A stretch of DNA of 35,618 nt from Anaerolineae bacterium (GTDB taxonomy: Bacteria > Chloroflexota > Anaerolineae > Anaerolineales > UBA11858), in NCBI GenBank assembly GCA_011176615.1, contig DUEG01000016.1:1-35618 (forward strand), read 5' to 3'. The first letter of the stretch is position 1. The number at the start of each line of letters is the position of its first letter. This document shows positions 32,035-35,618 of this stretch, one piece after another. The notes below the pieces were generated by a model, which was not told the origin of the DNA, made no database searches, and saw only the letters and a list, made by a program, of their open reading frames with translations. A program made the translations under genes and the position numbers.

Positions 32035-33012
32035 ATGGATATTGTATTAACAGGATCAGTCGCATTTGATTATCTGATGTCATTCCCAGGAAATTTTCGA
32101 GACCATATCCTGACAAATAAACTACAATCGATCAGTCTATCCTTTTTGGTCGATCAAATGGTAAAAAGACGTGGTGGAATCGCCCCAAACATCGCATACA
32201 ATTTGGCGCTGCTAGGAATTAAGCCTCGCATTATGGCAACCGTTGGTAGCGATTTTGAGGAATATCGTTCATGGCTGGATCAGAAAGGCGTTGATACTTC
32301 AGCGATGGTGGTTATACCAGGAGAATTTACTGCATCTTTTTTCGCAAACACAGACCAAGAGAATAACCAAATTGCAAGTTTTTACACTGGCGCAATGGCA
32401 TATGCTAAACAACTCTCCTTTTATGAACTAAAGGGGAAGAAGCCAGATCTGGTTATCATCTCACCGAATGATCCAACTGCTATGAACAAATACGTAAAGG
32501 AATGTCAAGAATTAGAAATTCCTTATATATACGATCCAAGCCAACAAATTGTCCGCTTAAGCGGTGAAGACCTTCGTAAAGGAATAGAGGACGCTCTTGC
32601 CTTGATGGTTAATGACTACGAATTTGGTCTTATTCAAAAACACACCGGAATGTCAGAAAAAGATATTCTTCAAAACCTATCTTTTATGGTAATCACTCAA
32701 GGTGAGAATGGCTCCACAATCTATACCAATTCTCAAACGTATCAAATTCCAATTGTTCCCCCAGAAAAAATCATTGATCCAACCGGTGTTGGCGACGCAT
32801 ATCGTGGGGGATTTCTCACAGGGTATAATTACGGATTTGACTGGCAAACTTGCGGTGAAATGGGGGCGCTCTCCGCATCCTATTGCCTAGGAAGCAGTGG
32901 TCCACAAAGCCATTCCTTTACAATCGATGAGTATATTGCCCACTTCCGTAAGTATTTCGATGATCATGAACAACTCGAAGTTCTTCGCCCAGTGGATAAA
33001 AAAATAATATAA
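32035..33012 (+). CDS. PfkB-family sugar/nucleoside kinase, probable adenosine kinase
   Basis: A 325-residue ribokinase-fold enzyme. MDIVLTGSVAFDYLMSFPG is the first signature, KRRGGIAPNIAYNLALLG (43-60) the substrate-binding di-glycine motif, and DPTGVGDAYRGGFLTG (248-263) the PfkB signature 2 with the catalytic base Asp254. GENGSTIY near 224 is in the ATP site. It lies directly upstream of ahcY, whose product adenosine would need phosphorylation to AMP, so adenosine kinase is the best guess; ribokinase or another sugar kinase cannot be excluded from sequence alone. There is no clear ribosome site; the start is 48 bases after the mtnA stop. Confidence 0.82.
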   Translation: MDIVLTGSVAFDYLMSFPGNFRDHILTNKLQSISLSFLVDQMVKRRGGIAPNIAYNLALLGIKPRIMATVGSDFEEYRSWLDQKGVDTSAMVVIPGEFTASFFANTDQENNQIASFYTGAMAYAKQLSFYELKGKKPDLVIISPNDPTAMNKYVKECQELEIPYIYDPSQQIVRLSGEDLRKGIEDALALMVNDYEFGLIQKHTGMSEKDILQNLSFMVITQGENGSTIYTNSQTYQIPIVPPEKIIDPTGVGDAYRGGFLTGYNYGFDWQTCGEMGALSASYCLGSSGPQSHSFTIDEYIAHFRKYFDDHEQLEVLRPVDKKII

Positions 33013-33034
33013 AATAATTTAACACCGGAGATGA

Positions 33035-34297
<1,263 letters not shown>

Positions 34298-34319
34298 AAC
34301 CCAACACTCTGATGACAAT

Positions 34320-34351
34320 ATCTCCACAGCAATTCTTGTGGAGATTTTTTT
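34320..34351 (+). terminator. Intrinsic terminator after ahcY
   Basis: ATCTCCACA (34320-34328) and TGTGGAGAT (34337-34345), a perfect nine-base stem with an eight-base loop, run directly into seven T residues (34345-34351). Confidence 0.9.
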
Positions 34352-34353
34352 AT

Positions 34354-35271
34354 TTAATCTCCTAAAACAATCGCCATATTCCCCAGAACCGCCCAGGATT
34401 CTAAGAATTTTTCAATTGGGCGATCATACTTCCACTCACCATCTAACACAGTAACGCTGCTTTGAGAGTACCCTATCACAATAACGGTGTGTTCATAATG
34501 AGCAACCACTGTCTCATCACCATCACTCGAGGTGTATGATAAAGGCATCCCATTTCCAACGCGACCAATAACCCAAACCATGACTGGTTTCCCATGAGCA
34601 ATTTCAGATTTTAATTTCTTCCATGACATTCCGTATATTGGCTCCGCATTTATTCCATATTCTCGGAGCAACTTCGCTACAGGTTTTGCATACACTCCAT
34701 AAGAATATGGAGGTATTAGTCCCCACACTCCGTGAACATTTCCCACAAAACCTCGGTTTGGATTATCCGAAATAGGCAAGGCTGCCTGGAAAGAAGCCTC
34801 TGCTATGACCACACCAAAGAAAGATGCCCAATCTACTGCAGAACGCGCTTCACAATCCAAAGAATATATGGGAAAACGACCATAGATTCCTGTTATCAAT
34901 GCTCGAGAAGGGTAAGGCGGCGTTGCAGTTTGCGTTGAGGTTCTTGTGGGTAAAGGGGTCATTGTAATGGTAGCAGTTGATGTTGGAGAAGGGGTTTGTG
35001 TAAACGGTTTCGGCTGGAATGGGGTTAGTGAGGGTGATAATTTCAGCTGATTAACATTCTCGATTAAACGTTTTTTTGAGATTGGTTGCTGAAGAAAGGT
35101 CCCAGCCACCCCGTTCTGCCCCCCAAAATTTTCATTAATGAAACTTAACGGTTCAATTCGAGATAGAATTTTTGCAAATGAATAACGCTGGGTGTTGATC
35201 CCTAGGTAAAGGAGGAAAATAGCACTTATACCAACGATGGAGAATAAAATTTTTTTATGCCCTGGCGTCAT
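34354..35271 (-). CDS. Membrane-anchored C39-like cysteine peptidase
   Basis: A 305-residue protein with one N-terminal membrane segment (about 8-25) and no lipobox, then a linker rich in Ser, Thr and Pro (about 80-122) that would hold the domain outside the membrane. The catalytic domain follows the C39-like pattern: Cys140 in SLDCEARSAVDWASFFG, His261 in AHYEHTVIVIGYS and Asp277 in VTVLDGEWKYDRPIEKFLESW. The stretch GLIPPYSYGVYAKPVAKLLREYGI is typical of this peptidase-like family. Substrate is unknown; release of a secreted peptide or cell-wall work are both possible. It converges on ahcY; I see no strong promoter upstream. Confidence 0.83.
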   Translation of the reverse strand: MTPGHKKILFSIVGISAIFLLYLGINTQRYSFAKILSRIEPLSFINENFGGQNGVAGTFLQQPISKKRLIENVNQLKLSPSLTPFQPKPFTQTPSPTSTATITMTPLPTRTSTQTATPPYPSRALITGIYGRFPIYSLDCEARSAVDWASFFGVVIAEASFQAALPISDNPNRGFVGNVHGVWGLIPPYSYGVYAKPVAKLLREYGINAEPIYGMSWKKLKSEIAHGKPVMVWVIGRVGNGMPLSYTSSDGDETVVAHYEHTVIVIGYSQSSVTVLDGEWKYDRPIEKFLESWAVLGNMAIVLGD

Positions 35272-35482
35272 ATATTCTCAGGTCTCTAAGCGAAGTATTT
35301 ATTCAGCGACAAACTACTCAGAAGGTTTTCTCTAACAGATTTTTAATTAAATATTTAAAACGAGGTCTATCGCTATATAATTTTACTCCAATTCGATTAG
35401 GACCTGGGCATTTCTATTCCTCTAGAAAATTAAGGATGGTTCTCGTAAATAGAATCGGGAGTGCACTTCCATTTATAGGTGT

Positions 35483-35618
35483 CTACTCTTTTATTTCTCT
35501 TGGGAATGTGATTACGACATTAAACCATCCAAACACAGATCCGATCCAGCCGGATATTATTGCCCAGATTCCTGCAACAATGGGTGCCATTACAGGAGTA
35601 AGCGCACCTGCATAAGGA
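35483..35618 (-). CDS. C-terminal end of an unidentified membrane protein (5' end outside window)
   Basis: On the minus strand a frame enters from the right edge and ends with TAG at 35485-35483. The visible 44 residues include a hydrophobic stretch (MAPIVAGIWAIISGWIGSVFGWF) and a short charged tail (PREIKE). This looks like a membrane protein's end, but too little is present to name it. The 211 bases between it and the peptidase gene show no recognisable feature beyond an AT-rich patch and an imperfect palindrome at 35457-35470. Confidence 0.5.
   Translation of the reverse strand, partial: PYAGALTPVMAPIVAGIWAIISGWIGSVFGWFNVVITFPREIKE

Overview
The window looks like a chromosomal segment of a bacterium related to Anaerolineae (Chloroflexota). 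This placement is inferred from gene content and protein style: GAF/PAS-rich histidine kinases, a bacterial eRF1-like protein, a short L-asparaginase II, a GMC oxidoreductase beside an SCP2 protein, and lipoproteins with Pro/Thr-rich linkers. G+C judged by eye is about 40%. I saw no phage, IS element, CRISPR array, tRNA or rRNA. No gene-free stretch exceeds 300 bases; the longest is about 280 bases at 25501-25782.

Layout. (1) 1-6054, minus strand: a surface-polysaccharide operon, read as nucleotide-sugar dehydrogenase, UDP-sugar epimerase, Wzx-like flippase, GT4 glycosyltransferase and a polytopic GT-C-like protein cut by the window edge. (2) 6152-8559, minus: type-4 uracil-DNA glycosylase, rimI, tsaB and tsaE, the last three overlapping or abutting. 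(3) 8632-10803, minus: a PcrA/UvrD helicase, divergent from holB (10931-11938). (4) 12084-21687, plus: a lipoprotein, thrC, a GAF-GAF-PAS histidine kinase, a degenerate metallo-beta-lactamase-fold protein, asparaginase II, an endonuclease III-like protein, a GMC oxidoreductase, an SCP2 protein and a two-TM protein. (5) 21688-21907: a convergent intergenic stretch that appears to hold a free-standing small RNA with its own promoter and terminator. (6) 21902-25500, minus: two receiver-GAF-kinase proteins in tandem, the upstream one apparently a pseudokinase. (7) 25783-28160, plus: an HtrA-type protease and a three-domain eRF1/Pelota-like protein with GSQ in place of GGQ. (8) 28398-30830, minus: a TPR lytic transglycosylase lipoprotein. 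(9) 30931-34297, plus: mtnA, a PfkB kinase and ahcY, a salvage cluster for S-adenosylmethionine by-products, closed by a strong terminator. (10) 34354-35618, minus: a C39-like protease and the C-terminal tail of an unidentified membrane protein.

The most notable signals are (a) a candidate sRNA of about 100 nt with CCUC(C) motifs in two loops; (b) the eRF1-like protein as a possible ribosome-rescue peptidyl-tRNA hydrolase; (c) recurring promoters whose -10 box ends 6-7 nt before the ATG (pcrA, holB, thrC, lytic transglycosylase), pointing to widespread leaderless mRNAs and correcting the pcrA start; (d) a pseudokinase-kinase pair; and (e) an MBL-fold protein that has lost much of its metal site. 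All functions are read from motifs by eye; no database search was run.
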